From Streptomyces alfalfae (GTDB lineage: Bacteria > Actinomycetota > Actinomycetes > Streptomycetales > Streptomycetaceae), in the NCBI RefSeq assembly GCF_004127445.1, contig NZ_QEXM01000012.1, positions 124,001-188,000 on the forward strand: DNA of 64,000 nucleotides, in the 5' to 3' direction. The notes beneath the pieces are model-generated. The model worked only from the letters and a program-made list of their open reading frames with translations, had not been told where the DNA came from and made no database searches. The translations under genes and the position numbers were made by a program. The first letter of the stretch is position 1, and each line of letters opens with the position of its first letter. This document shows, one piece after another, positions 26,999 through 35,467 of the stretch.

Positions 26999-27561
26999 GT
27001 CATTCAACTAATGGCCGCTAAACCCTCATCGGCCAGCGAAAACAACTGCCCCGCAGGCTTCCGTTCGGCGGCGCCGAGAGGCACCCCGGACGGTTGTTTC
27101 CGGACACGACAGCTGCCGCGACCCGGCAACCTCCCGGTAACCCGGACCAGTTGGCGCGCACACCGTCCGTAGCGCGCAGCCGCCACCAGTCCGTCCGGTT
27201 GCGCCCGATTACAGCACCTTGAGCCGCTTTTGAGTGACGGCCCGACCCGCGCTCCCGACCCTCCTCACGCACGCCGACAGACGGACGATCCGCACCCCGG
27301 CAGAGGCGTGCGGACCGAACCCGGAAAACCATTCCCCACCTGCCCGCGACATATTCACGGAAGATGAAGAACGTACGGAAAAAGAGAGAAGCCGCAGGCT
27401 GTCCCGCATTCGAGGCGGAGTCCCGGGATTCGGGGACTATTGGCCCCTGGCGCCGCCCGGGAACAATCATGCTACGGTCGTCCGGCGTCGGATGAAGGGG
27501 AGGAACGTGGCGTCGCATTGCGGCCCTTCGATCGTCTCACCGACCGGTGTCCCCAGTTTCC

Positions 27562-27576
27562 GGAATGCAGCATTCC
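27562..27576. promoter_or_regulatory. perfect 15-bp palindrome, operator candidate
   Basis: GGAATGC, one central A, then GCATTCC: a perfect inverted repeat with 7-bp arms, about 185 bp upstream of the methoxymalonyl operon start. Its size and position suit a homodimeric repressor or activator such as a TetR-type protein. No such regulator gene lies inside the window. Confidence 0.5.
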
Positions 27577-27591
27577 ACCGTGCTGAGACCA

Positions 27592-27641
27592 CACGGTGAC
27601 GCCCCACAGTGATGCCCACATCGATGCCTCACAGTGACGTC
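27592..27641. repeat. four tandem imperfect 12-bp repeats
   Basis: CACGGTGACGCC (27592), CACAGTGATGCC (27605), CACATCGATGCC (27617) and CACAGTGACGTC (27630) follow each other with steps of 13, 12 and 13 bp. They lie 120-170 bp upstream of the first gene of the methoxymalonyl operon and do not continue into it. The arrangement suggests an array of binding sites for a cooperative activator. The period is close to, but not, the 11-bp spacing usual for SARP regulators. Confidence 0.6.
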
Positions 27642-27760
27642 GATCGCGACGCCGCACGGCGATATCCCCGCGCGGTCCTCGCGCGCCGAGCGGAAGTCCA
27701 TACCCGCTTCCCGAGCGAACCATTCATATATGTCGACCACCAGGCATGGGGAGGTATGCG

Positions 27761-28624
27761 GTGACAGAGGAAGATCCCACCCCGCGGCTGGCCGTTCTCG
27801 GCGCCGGCGTCATGGGGGTCAGCATCACCACACTCGCCCTCGGCCAGGGCGTTCCCGTGGTCCTGATCGAGACCGATCCGGCGAAGCGGGCGGACGCCCC
27901 GGCCCGGATCGAGCGCGAACTGCGCACGGCACAGCTCATGGGCGTCCGCTCCGAGCGGCCCCGCGCCGAGCTGGTCACCGGCCGCTCCCCGGCCGACTGC
28001 GCGGACGCGGACGTGGTGATCGAGGCGATCACCGAAGAGGCCGGCCTCAAGACCGCGGCGCTGACCGAGGTGAGCCAGGTCGTCGGTGCGGACACCGCGC
28101 TCGTCACCAACACCTCCTCCATCCCCGTGGACGAGCTGGCGGCGAAGCTCCCGCGCCCCGATGCCCTTCTCGGGGTGCACTTCATGAACCCCTCGTATCT
28201 GATCGGCACCGTCGAGGTGATCCGCGGCTCGCGCACCTCGCCCGCTGCCGTGGACTCGGTCGGGCGGCTCCTCACCGCGCTCGGGCGGCGCGGCGTGTTC
28301 GTCGGCGACGGCCCCGGCTTCGTGACCAGCCGCGTACTGCACCGCATGATCAACGACGCGGCCCGCGTCGTGCAGGAGGGCCGGGCGAGCGCCGAGGACG
28401 TCGACACGCTGATGCGCGACTGCCTCGGCCACCGCACCGGGCCGCTGCGCACCGCCGACCTGATCGGCATCGACAACCTCGTGGACTCCCTGCGGGTCCT
28501 GCACGAACGCACCGGCGACGAGGGCTGCCGCCCGTGCGGACTGCTCCTGGAGAAGGTCGCCGCGGGCGAGCACGGCCGCAAGAGCGGCAAGGGCTTCTAC
28601 ACCTATACGGGGGTGGTCTCCTGA
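27761..28624 (+). CDS. fkbK: 3-hydroxyacyl-CoA dehydrogenase family protein, methoxymalonyl-ACP pathway (FkbK type)
   Basis: About 287 residues of the 3-hydroxyacyl/3-hydroxybutyryl-CoA dehydrogenase family. A Rossmann motif GAGVMG lies near the N-terminus, TNTSSI and VHFMNPS follow mid-protein, and the helical C-terminal domain ends in [11 protein letters not shown], all typical of the family. In methoxymalonyl-ACP pathways this enzyme oxidises the ACP-bound glyceryl-derived hydroxyl. GTG at 27761 is chosen because GGGGAGG sits six bases upstream; an in-frame ATG at 27746 would place that ribosome site inside the gene. It is the first gene of a six-gene operon, and its TGA overlaps the next ATG (TGATG). 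The methoxymalonyl role rests on the neighbouring FkbG, FkbJ, FkbI and FkbH types. Confidence 0.9.
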   Translation: MTEEDPTPRLAVLGAGVMGVSITTLALGQGVPVVLIETDPAKRADAPARIERELRTAQLMGVRSERPRAELVTGRSPADCADADVVIEAITEEAGLKTAALTEVSQVVGADTALVTNTSSIPVDELAAKLPRPDALLGVHFMNPSYLIGTVEVIRGSRTSPAAVDSVGRLLTALGRRGVFVGDGPGFVTSRVLHRMINDAARVVQEGRASAEDVDTLMRDCLGHRTGPLRTADLIGIDNLVDSLRVLHERTGDEGCRPCGLLLEKVAAGEHGRKSGKGFYTYTGVVS

Positions 28625-29289
28625 TGGCCGGTCAGCTCGCCGTGGACGAACCGCTCCTGGACTACGTACGGCAGATGTCGCTGCGCGACGACGACGTGCT
28701 GCGCGAGCTGCGCGCCGAGACCGCGGGCATGCCCATGCTCCAGGCCATGCTGGTCCTGCCGGAGGAGGCCCAGCTCCTCGCCCTCCTGGTACGGGTCACC
28801 GGGGCGCGCCGCGTCCTGGAGGTCGGCACCTTCACCGGTTACAGCAGTCTGTGCATGGCGCGCGCCCTGCCGCCCGGCGGCAAGGTCGTCACCTGCGACA
28901 TCAGCGAGCGCTGGACCGCCGTCGCCCGCCGCTACTGGGAGCGGGCCGGGGTCGCGGACCTGATCGACCTGCGGCTCGGCGACGCCGCCGAGACGCTCGA
29001 CGACCTGGACGCGCGGCACGGTCCCGGCAGCTTCGACCTGGCCTTCCTCGACGCCGACAAGGCCCACTACGTCCGCTACTACGAGCAGGCGCTCGCCCTG
29101 GTCCGCCCCGGCGGACTGCTCGTCCTGGACAACACCCTCTTCTTCGGCAAGGTCGTCGACCCCGCCGCGCAGGACCCGGACACCCTGGCCATCCGTGAAC
29201 TCAACGCCCTGCTGCGGGACGACGAGCGCGTGGACATCTCCATGCTCGCCGTCGCCGACGGCCTGACCCTCGTCCATAAGAAGCCCTGA
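28624..29289 (+). CDS. fkbG: O-methyltransferase, methoxymalonyl-ACP pathway (FkbG type)
   Basis: 221-residue SAM-dependent O-methyltransferase of the caffeoyl-CoA OMT family (methyltransferase family 3). Motif I reads [12 protein letters not shown] near residue 60, FLDADKAHY is the acidic metal/SAM motif, and DNTLFFGKV follows. It should methylate the hydroxyl of the ACP-bound three-carbon intermediate to make the methoxy group. It is translationally coupled to the gene before it (TGATG), and the ACP gene starts 14 bases after its stop. Length is normal for the family. Confidence 0.91.
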   Translation: MAGQLAVDEPLLDYVRQMSLRDDDVLRELRAETAGMPMLQAMLVLPEEAQLLALLVRVTGARRVLEVGTFTGYSSLCMARALPPGGKVVTCDISERWTAVARRYWERAGVADLIDLRLGDAAETLDDLDARHGPGSFDLAFLDADKAHYVRYYEQALALVRPGGLLVLDNTLFFGKVVDPAAQDPDTLAIRELNALLRDDERVDISMLAVADGLTLVHKKP

Positions 29290-29303
29290 GAGGAAGCACG
29301 GAG

Positions 29304-29585
29304 ATGAGCGAGCCCACCACCACCCCTCCCCTGTCGGCGGAGCACGTCAGGACCGAGCTGAAGCGGTTCCTCGAAGAGCGCACCAAGACCGACTGGGCGG
29401 TGGACACCGACCTGTTCGCGACCGGCGGCGTCTCCTCCCTGTTCGCGATGGAGCTGGTGGTCCACGTCGAGAAGACCTTCGGCATCGCCGTCGAGGGCCC
29501 CGACCTGCGCATCGACAACTTCCGCACGGTCGACGCCATGACGGCCCTGGTGCTCCGGCTCGCCGAAGCGGGCTCCGGTGAGTGA
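29304..29585 (+). CDS. fkbJ: discrete acyl carrier protein, methoxymalonyl-ACP pathway (FkbJ type)
   Basis: 93-residue stand-alone acyl carrier protein. The phosphopantetheine serine lies in GGVSSLFAMEL (near residue 44), where Val-Ser replaces the more usual Asp-Ser. It should carry the glyceryl and then methoxymalonyl groups through the pathway. A good ribosome site (GAGAGGAAG) precedes the ATG. The stop overlaps the next gene's GTG by eight bases. Such discrete ACPs are a constant part of methoxymalonyl-ACP operons. Confidence 0.9.
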   Translation: MSEPTTTPPLSAEHVRTELKRFLEERTKTDWAVDTDLFATGGVSSLFAMELVVHVEKTFGIAVEGPDLRIDNFRTVDAMTALVLRLAEAGSGE

Positions 29586-30678
29586 CGAACTCGCGGCCCT
29601 GATCGGCGCGGAGATCGCCGACCGGGCCGCGGGGTGGGACCTGGCGGGGGCGATCCCCCCGGAGGTGCTGCGCGGGCTCGGCGCCAAGGGCGCGCTCTGC
29701 GCCGAGGTGCCCGCCGAGTACGGCGGACGCGGTCTGACGGGCCGGGCCAACGGTGAACTGACCTCGCACGCGGGGGCGTTGTGCAGTTCGCTGCGGTCGG
29801 TGATGACCTCACAAGGCATGGCCGCCTGGACCATCCAGCGCTTCGGCACCCGCCGTCAGCGCTCCGCCGAGCTCACCCGGCTCACCTCGGGCGCCCTCGC
29901 GGCCGTGGCGTTCAGCGAACCGCAGGCCGGCAGCGACCTCTCGGCGATCGCCACCACGATCACGGACGACGGCGACGAGGTCGTCCTGAACGGACACAAG
30001 GTGTGGTCGACCGCCGCCGCCTACGCCGACGTCGTCGTCGTCTTCGGCCGCTACCAGGACGGCGCGGCGGCCGTCGTGGTCCCCACCGACACCCCGGGCG
30101 TCACGGTCAGCCCCGTCGCCCAACCCCTCGGCTGCCGTGCGGCGGGCCACGCGGACGTGGTCCTCGACGGCGTACGGCTGCCCGCGGACCGCGTGCTCTC
30201 GGGCACGAGCCAGTCGCTCGGCCTGCTGACCACCCTCGCCCTGACCTACGGCCGTCTCTCCGTGGCGTGGGGATGCGTCGGCATCATCCGCGGCTGTCTG
30301 CGGGCCGCCGCCGCCCACGCCCGCCGCCGCGAACAGTTCGGCAAGCCGCTGGCCGAGCACCAGCTCGTCGCCCGGCACCTGTCGGAACTGCTCGTCGCGG
30401 AGCAGACCGCCACCCGGGTGTGCGAGCACGCCTCGGACCGCTGGGACAGCGGCTCCCCCGAGGTGTCGGGTGAGGCGGTGCTCGCCAAGCACGTCGCCGC
30501 GGGCCGCGCGGCACACGCCGCCGCCACGGCGGTGCAGGTGCTCGCCTCGGCGGGATCGGTGGACGGCGAAGTGGTGGCCCGTGCCTACCGGGACGCCAAG
30601 TTGATGCAGATCATCGAGGGCAGCGACGAGATCTGCCAGCTGATCCTCGCGGAGCGCGCGCTGGAGGGTGTGGCATGA
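29578..30678 (+). CDS. fkbI: acyl-CoA/acyl-ACP dehydrogenase, methoxymalonyl-ACP pathway (FkbI type)
   Basis: 366-residue flavoprotein of the acyl-CoA dehydrogenase family. FSEPQAGSDLS is the FAD/substrate loop, and the C-terminus carries YRDAKLMQIIEGSDEI, with the Glu at the catalytic-base position. It should act with the FkbK-type protein to oxidise the ACP-bound hydroxyacyl group. It starts at a GTG eight bases inside the ACP gene and ends in an ATGA overlap with the next gene, so translation is coupled on both sides. Length is normal. Confidence 0.91.
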   Translation: MSDELAALIGAEIADRAAGWDLAGAIPPEVLRGLGAKGALCAEVPAEYGGRGLTGRANGELTSHAGALCSSLRSVMTSQGMAAWTIQRFGTRRQRSAELTRLTSGALAAVAFSEPQAGSDLSAIATTITDDGDEVVLNGHKVWSTAAAYADVVVVFGRYQDGAAAVVVPTDTPGVTVSPVAQPLGCRAAGHADVVLDGVRLPADRVLSGTSQSLGLLTTLALTYGRLSVAWGCVGIIRGCLRAAAAHARRREQFGKPLAEHQLVARHLSELLVAEQTATRVCEHASDRWDSGSPEVSGEAVLAKHVAAGRAAHAAATAVQVLASAGSVDGEVVARAYRDAKLMQIIEGSDEICQLILAERALEGVA

Positions 30679-31673
30679 CGACGGCTGCCGAAGGCACCGG
30701 GACCGCGGACGCGGGCATCGGCATAGGCGCGATCCACTGCCTGCTGCCCGACGAGCGCGTGGCCGTGGCGGACCTGCCCGAACTGGCCAGGCTCACCGAC
30801 GAGGAGCTGAAGTTCGCCGAGCAGGCCGGCATCAAGTCGGTCGGCGTCTTTCCCGACACCGAGCCGACCGAACTCGCCGCGCGGGCCTGCCGGGAACTGC
30901 TCGCCGCGCATCCCGGCGCCCCCGACCTCATGCTGCACATCGGCTCCCGGGCCCCGGACGTCCTGATCGGCTCGGACTCGGGCAAGATCGCCCACCTCGC
31001 CGGGCTCACCGGCACCTTCCCCTTCACCGTCGACGGCCTGGGCTGCGCGGGCTCGTCGGCGGCCTGGGCGCTCGGCAGGGACCTGCTCATCGGCGACCCC
31101 TCCCGGCACAGCGTCCTACTCACCTACGGCAGCCGGCCCACCGCCGCCGACCGGGTGCGCCGCCCCGTCACGGTGATCGGGGACGGGGCGTTCGCCATGA
31201 CGCTGGTGCGCGGCGGCAGGCCGCTGCTGAAGGCGCACCGCATGGAGACGGACAGCTCCTTCCACGACCTGTTCAAGGTGGAGTACAAGAACAGCCCCTG
31301 GTCGCAGTGGCGCGAGGTGTGCGACGACAACGACCGCTACTCCTTCGAGCTGGCCATGCACAGCCGCACCCGGCTCGGCAAGCTCGTCGACCAGGTGCTC
31401 GCGGACGCGGGCATCGGCAAGGACGACGTGGCCGCCACGCTGATGCAGAACGTCACCTCCAGCGCCTTCGACTTCTACAAGGCCACGCTGGGGCTTTCGA
31501 TCCACCCGGTCTGCGCCACCCACCTGGCGGAGCTGGGCCATCTCGGCCCGATGGACGTGGTCCTGAACCTGGACCGCCTCCTCGCCACCGGTGAGGTGGG
31601 CCGGGACCAGTACGTCCTCGTCCTGAGCAACAGCCCGGTCGCCGCGTGGACGGTGACGTTGTGGGAGGTGTGA
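30675..31673 (+). CDS. KAS III (FabH-fold)-like protein with altered catalytic triad
   Basis: 332 residues of the thiolase-fold KAS III family. The nucleophile is Cys124 in GLGCAGSSAA. At the FabH HQAN position the sequence reads LMQNVTS (near 256-262), so the usual His is missing. At the GNT position it reads GHLGPMD, so His289 replaces Asn. An enzyme without the normal His/Asn pair is unlikely to do ordinary decarboxylative condensation. KAS III relatives such as CerJ and ChlB3 work as acyltransferases. Its place inside the methoxymalonyl operon of an AT-less PKS suggests it moves methoxymalonyl from the discrete ACP to the PKS; that is inference. KAS III proteins also act with FkbH proteins in tetronate formation, an alternative. 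The ATG overlaps the previous stop (ATGA). Confidence 0.8.
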   Translation: MTTAAEGTGTADAGIGIGAIHCLLPDERVAVADLPELARLTDEELKFAEQAGIKSVGVFPDTEPTELAARACRELLAAHPGAPDLMLHIGSRAPDVLIGSDSGKIAHLAGLTGTFPFTVDGLGCAGSSAAWALGRDLLIGDPSRHSVLLTYGSRPTAADRVRRPVTVIGDGAFAMTLVRGGRPLLKAHRMETDSSFHDLFKVEYKNSPWSQWREVCDDNDRYSFELAMHSRTRLGKLVDQVLADAGIGKDDVAATLMQNVTSSAFDFYKATLGLSIHPVCATHLAELGHLGPMDVVLNLDRLLATGEVGRDQYVLVLSNSPVAAWTVTLWEV

Positions 31674-31678
31674 AGCCG

Positions 31679-32773
31679 GTGACCGAAGCGCAACCGACGA
31701 TCAAGTGCCTGGTGTGGGACCTGGACAACACCCTGTGGCGGGGCACGCTCCTGGAGGACGGCGAGGTCGCCCTGCACGAGGGCCTGCGGGAGGTGATCGT
31801 CGAACTGGACTCGCGCGGCATCCTCCAGGCCGTGGCCAGCCGCAACGACCACGACCACGCCTGGGGGCGTCTGGAGAAGCTCGGGATCGCGGAGTACTTC
31901 GTGCTGCCGCGCATCAACTGGGGCGCGAAGTCGGCCTCCGTACGGGCCATCGCCGAAGAGCTGAACTTCGCGCCGGCGACGATCGCCTTCATCGACGACC
32001 AGCCCGCCGAGCGCGCCGAGGTCGCTTTCCACCTGCCGGAGGTGCGCTGCTACCCGGCGGAGGACGCCCTCGGTCTGCCCGACCGCCCCGAGTTCACCCC
32101 GGCCGTCGTCACCGGCGACGCCCGCAGGCGGCGGCAGATGTACCAGGCGGGTGTCCGGCGGGAGGCGGAGCGCACGGAGCACGTGGGCACCGACGAGGAG
32201 TTCCTGCGCTCGCTCGGCCTCGAACTGCGCATCGAGCGCGCCGGTGACGAGGCGATCTCCCGGGTCGAGGAGCTGACCCTGCGCACCAGCCAGATGAACG
32301 CGACGGGCGTGCACTACTCCGACGAGGCGCTGCGCGCCCTGGTGGCGGACGAGGAGCACGAGGTGCTCGTCGCCTCGCTCATCGACCGGTTCGGCCCGCA
32401 CGGCGCGATCGGCGTGATCCTGCTGGAGCGGCGCCCGGCCTCCTGGCACATCAAGCTGCTGGCGACGTCCTGCCGTGTGGTGTCGTTCGGCGTGGGGGCT
32501 GCGCTGCTGCGCTGGCTCTCCGACGAGGCCGCCCGCGCGGGGGTCCTGCTGACCGCGGGGTTCCGGCGCACCGAGCGCAACCGCATGATGGAGGTCGCCT
32601 ACCGCTTCGCGGGCTTCCGCGAGCACACCGAGGACGGACACGAGGCGGAGGACGGCGTCCAGACGCTCGCCCTCGAACCCACCCGGCAGGACGCCCCCGC
32701 GCACCTGGCCGTGCTCGCGCCGCGCCCGTTCGGTGACGCGTCCGGTCCCGTCGAATGGGCGCACGCGGAATGA
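31679..32773 (+). CDS. fkbH: FkbH-like HAD-superfamily glyceryl-ACP forming enzyme
   Basis: About 364 residues of the FkbH-like family, which takes 1,3-bisphosphoglycerate, dephosphorylates it and loads glyceryl onto a carrier protein. The HAD nucleophile motif is VWDLDNTLWRG near the N-terminus, SRND and FIDDQPAER are the later HAD motifs, and the C-terminal half has the GNAT-like fold region of this family. GTG at 31679 is chosen, with GGGAGG ten bases upstream in the end of the previous gene; upstream GTGs at 31670 and 31646 are in frame. It is the last gene of the operon; a strong hairpin follows its stop. Confidence 0.93.
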   Translation: MTEAQPTIKCLVWDLDNTLWRGTLLEDGEVALHEGLREVIVELDSRGILQAVASRNDHDHAWGRLEKLGIAEYFVLPRINWGAKSASVRAIAEELNFAPATIAFIDDQPAERAEVAFHLPEVRCYPAEDALGLPDRPEFTPAVVTGDARRRRQMYQAGVRREAERTEHVGTDEEFLRSLGLELRIERAGDEAISRVEELTLRTSQMNATGVHYSDEALRALVADEEHEVLVASLIDRFGPHGAIGVILLERRPASWHIKLLATSCRVVSFGVGAALLRWLSDEAARAGVLLTAGFRRTERNRMMEVAYRFAGFREHTEDGHEAEDGVQTLALEPTRQDAPAHLAVLAPRPFGDASGPVEWAHAE

Positions 32774-32774
32774 C

Positions 32775-32803
32775 GGCGGAGGCCCGGCCGCCGGGCCTCC
32801 GCC
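32775..32803. terminator. bidirectional hairpin terminator
   Basis: A perfect 13-bp GC stem (GGCGGAGGCCCGG and its complement) with a 3-base CCG loop, two bases after the FkbH-type stop and just before the stop of the convergent MFS gene. It marks the right edge of the polyketide locus. Confidence 0.88.
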
Positions 32804-32809
32804 GCACGC

Positions 32810-34258
32810 TCACTCCGTGGCTTCCGCCTCCACCGGCTTGGGGATGAGGAAGGACGTCGCGAAGGCCGCCGCGATGAGGACGACACCGGCGATCATGCCT
32901 GCCGAGTACCCGGCGGTCGAGGTCTTGTCGGCCGGCGCCGCGGCGGTCTGCACCGCGTACAGGACGGCGAAGCTGAGCCCGGCGCCCAGGTTGAAGGCGC
33001 CCGCGTTCAGTCCGGGCAGGAAGCCCGGGTTCTCCTTCGGGGAGAGCACGATGCCGAGGCCGTTGAGGACGATGTTGCCCACGCCCGCGTAGGTGACGCC
33101 GATGAGGACCGAGGCGGCGAGCAGCAGCGGCCGTGAGTCGCCGTGCAGGGTGAGCAGCATCAGCGCCACCGTCACGGCGGAGCCGATGAGCCCGAGGCGC
33201 AGGACGCGGCCGTAGCCGTAGGTGGCGGCCATGCGTCCGGCGAGGGGACCCATGGCGAGGCCCGCGAGGGCGTACGGGGTCAGGGTCCACCAGGCGGACT
33301 GCTCGGCGCTCAAGCCGAAGCCGGCCCGGGCGTCCTGGGCGAAGGCCGGGATCATCCCGTTCATCACGGCGAAGACGCCGGTCATGGTCAGGACGGTGGT
33401 CAGGAGCAGCGCCCAGGTGGAGCGCCGGCGCAGGTGGTGGGTGGCGACCAGCGGGTGGCTGCTGCGGTCCTCGGTGCGCCAGAAGAGGGCGAAGGCGACG
33501 GCCGTGACGGCGAACAGGCCGATCACGAGCGGCCAGTTCGCGGCGCCGAGCTTGCCCGCCTCGTTCAGGGCGATGAGGGCGGCGCCGACGGAGACCACCA
33601 GGAGGGTGACGCCGGGCCAGTCCATGCGGCGGTCGGCGGTGTCGGCGGCCCGGGACTCCGGGGTGAGGGCGGCGACGAGCAGGGTGGCGAGCGCGGCCAC
33701 GCCGGCCATCGCCCAGAACACCGACTGGAAGCCGTGGTGGTCGGCGAGGTAGCCGCCGGCCAGGGAGTCGACGCCCGCGATGCCGCCGTTGACGGCGGTG
33801 ATGACGCCGAGGAGGGTGCCGTACCTCTTGGGCTCGCGCACTTCGTTGCGCAGCATGATCAGGCAGAGCGGCACGGTGGGGCCCGAGACGCCCTGGATGA
33901 CGCGTCCGGCGAAGAGCATGGGGACGCTCTCGGCGAGCGCGGCGACGACGCAGCCGACGACCATGAGCGCCAGCATCCCGGCGAGCACCTTGCGGCGTCC
34001 GATCAGGTCGCCGAGGCGCGGCAGGAAGAGGGAGAAGAGCGCGGCGGAGGTGAAGAACGCGGTCTGGGTCAGGCCGACCTCGGCGGAGGTCGCCCCCAGG
34101 GAGTCCTCGATGTTCTTCAGGGCGGGGCTGAGCATGCTCGCGTTGAGCTGGAAGGCGAAGCAGGCCGCGAGCAGCGCGGTGACCAGGACGCCGACGCGAA
34201 CCGGGCGGGAGCCGCGCGCGCCGCCGGGGGCGGCGGCGGGTTCGGTGACGGCGTTCAT
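32810..34258 (-). CDS. MFS transporter (DHA2-like, about 14 helices)
   Basis: 482-residue integral membrane transporter of the major facilitator superfamily. An N-terminal helix with FQLNASMLSPAL starts a DHA2-like pattern, and LPRLGDLIGRRKVLAG is the A-motif loop between helices 2 and 3. ATG at 34258 is taken as the start because it overlaps the nucleoside hydrolase stop (ATGA); the open frame further upstream is arginine-rich and not coding in character. The coupling to nucleoside hydrolase favours nucleoside or base transport. Its position at the edge of the polyketide locus also allows export of the product. It converges on the FkbH-type gene across a shared terminator. Confidence 0.9.
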   Translation of the reverse strand: MNAVTEPAAAPGGARGSRPVRVGVLVTALLAACFAFQLNASMLSPALKNIEDSLGATSAEVGLTQTAFFTSAALFSLFLPRLGDLIGRRKVLAGMLALMVVGCVVAALAESVPMLFAGRVIQGVSGPTVPLCLIMLRNEVREPKRYGTLLGVITAVNGGIAGVDSLAGGYLADHHGFQSVFWAMAGVAALATLLVAALTPESRAADTADRRMDWPGVTLLVVSVGAALIALNEAGKLGAANWPLVIGLFAVTAVAFALFWRTEDRSSHPLVATHHLRRRSTWALLLTTVLTMTGVFAVMNGMIPAFAQDARAGFGLSAEQSAWWTLTPYALAGLAMGPLAGRMAATYGYGRVLRLGLIGSAVTVALMLLTLHGDSRPLLLAASVLIGVTYAGVGNIVLNGLGIVLSPKENPGFLPGLNAGAFNLGAGLSFAVLYAVQTAAAPADKTSTAGYSAGMIAGVVLIAAAFATSFLIPKPVEAEATE

Positions 34259-35202
34259 GCGCGGACGTCCCCGATCCGCTCCAGGGCGTCCACGACGAGG
34301 TCCCAGAACCGCTGGTGGTCGAGGTCGACGGCGACCTGGGTGTGGCAGTCGTCGGGGGCGGGCGCGCGGAAGTCGGTGACGGTCATGCCGAGGGTGAGGG
34401 CGCCGGTGAGCTCGACGTCGACCGGGGCCTTGCGGACCGTCATGACGTCGGGATCGATGACGTAGGCGACGGCGCACGGGTCGTGGACGGGCGGCGCGTC
34501 GAAGCCCTGGGCCTGGAGGTACATGGCGCCGAAGAAGTCGAGCAGCTCGGTGACGAAGACGGCGGGTTCGGTGCCGACCTTCGCGATGCGCTCGACGACC
34601 TCGGGGGTGGCGAGGGCCTGGTGGGTGAGGTCGAGGCCGACCATGGTGACCGGCCAGGGCTCGTTGAAGACGATGTGCGCGGCCTCGGGGTCGATCTTGA
34701 TGTTGAACTCGGCGACGGGGCTCCAGTTGCCCGTGTGGTAGCCGCCGCCCATCAGGACGACCTCGCGGACGCGCTCGACGATGCGGGGTTCCTTGCGCGC
34801 GGCCAGGGCGATGTTCGTCAGGCCCGCGGTGGGCACGAGGGTGATCTCGCCGGGCTCGTGCGCCATGACCGTGTCGATGATCAGGTCCACGGCGTGGCGG
34901 TCGTCGAGGGCGAGGGTCGGCTCGGGCATGACGGGGCCGTCGATGCCGCTCTCGCCGTGGATGTCGGGGGCGGTCTCGACCGTGCGGATCAGCGGGCGGG
35001 CGCAGCCTGCGGCGAAGGGGACGCCGGTGATGTTCGCGATGCGGGCCACCGACAGGGCGTTGCGGGTGACCTTCTCCAGGGTCTGGTTGCCCACCACCGT
35101 GGTGACGGCCACCAGCTCGACATCCGGGTTTCCGTGCGCCAGGAGCATGGCGATCGCGTCGTCATGTCCGGGGTCGCAGTCCAGGATGATCTTTCGGGGC
35201 AT
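34255..35202 (-). CDS. nucleoside hydrolase (RihA/RihB-type)
   Basis: 315-residue calcium-dependent ribonucleoside hydrolase (inosine-uridine preferring family). The metal-binding DCDPGHDDA is at the N-terminus, HGESGIDGP and EFNIKIDPEAA line the pocket, and HDPCAV is the catalytic His motif. It cleaves the N-glycosidic bond of ribonucleosides in the cytosol. The ATG at 35202 follows AAAGAGG by eight bases; the longer frame upstream runs into the promoter. It is coupled to the MFS gene (ATGA) and divergent from a LacI regulator, with an AACGTT operator in its own leader, so it is probably repressed by that protein. Confidence 0.93.
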   Translation of the reverse strand: MPRKIILDCDPGHDDAIAMLLAHGNPDVELVAVTTVVGNQTLEKVTRNALSVARIANITGVPFAAGCARPLIRTVETAPDIHGESGIDGPVMPEPTLALDDRHAVDLIIDTVMAHEPGEITLVPTAGLTNIALAARKEPRIVERVREVVLMGGGYHTGNWSPVAEFNIKIDPEAAHIVFNEPWPVTMVGLDLTHQALATPEVVERIAKVGTEPAVFVTELLDFFGAMYLQAQGFDAPPVHDPCAVAYVIDPDVMTVRKAPVDVELTGALTLGMTVTDFRAPAPDDCHTQVAVDLDHQRFWDLVVDALERIGDVRA

Positions 35203-35250
35203 CGCGGAACCTCTTTGTTCGGCTGAGCCGGCGCGGCGGGGCGACGGCTC

Positions 35251-35266
35251 GGGAAAACGTTCTCCG
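35251..35266. promoter_or_regulatory. LacI-family operator, copy 1
   Basis: GGGAAAACGTTCTCCG, centred on the AACGTT core, lies about 50 bp upstream of the nucleoside hydrolase start. Its reverse complement matches copy 2 in the pattern GA-x-AACGTTT-x-CC. Central CG palindromes of this kind are typical of LacI-family sites. Confidence 0.6.
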
Positions 35267-35416
35267 AAGACTGTGTGCACGAGTGCGAATTATGTCAATG
35301 ACGGAAGCCACACCACGGCAAACCGGCCCGGAACGGACAGGTGGCAAAGGTGGGCGACATAGTCCTCATAGGCGGTATACGGCTGCGCGTTCGGGTCTGG
35401 TCGGGGCACCCGCCCG

Positions 35417-35432
35417 CTGATAACGTTTGCCG
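35417..35432. promoter_or_regulatory. LacI-family operator, copy 2
   Basis: CTGATAACGTTTGCCG, centred on AACGTT, lies about 40 bp upstream of the LacI gene start and 166 bp from copy 1. This placement suits autoregulation, with possible looping between the two copies. Confidence 0.6.
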
Positions 35433-35467
35433 AAATGTGATCAGCTTGATCGAAAGGTGACCGTGGC

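Larger units (their letters stand above)
26606..27760. other. 1.15-kb divergent intergenic region of the PKS locus
   Basis: No frame in this stretch looks coding: composition is clearly less GC-biased, and the open frames on both strands lack the codon bias of their neighbours. It separates the minus-strand megasynthase from the plus-strand methoxymalonyl operon, so it must hold promoters for both. Structured sites are listed separately: a TGATCA pair near 26971-26998, a palindrome at 27562-27576 and tandem 12-mers at 27592-27641. Confidence 0.75.

Noticed and set aside
27018..27599. Open frames on both strands in the large intergenic region
   Set aside because: Their codon use lacks the strong third-position GC bias of every real gene here, no ribosome site is convincing, and no domain is seen.
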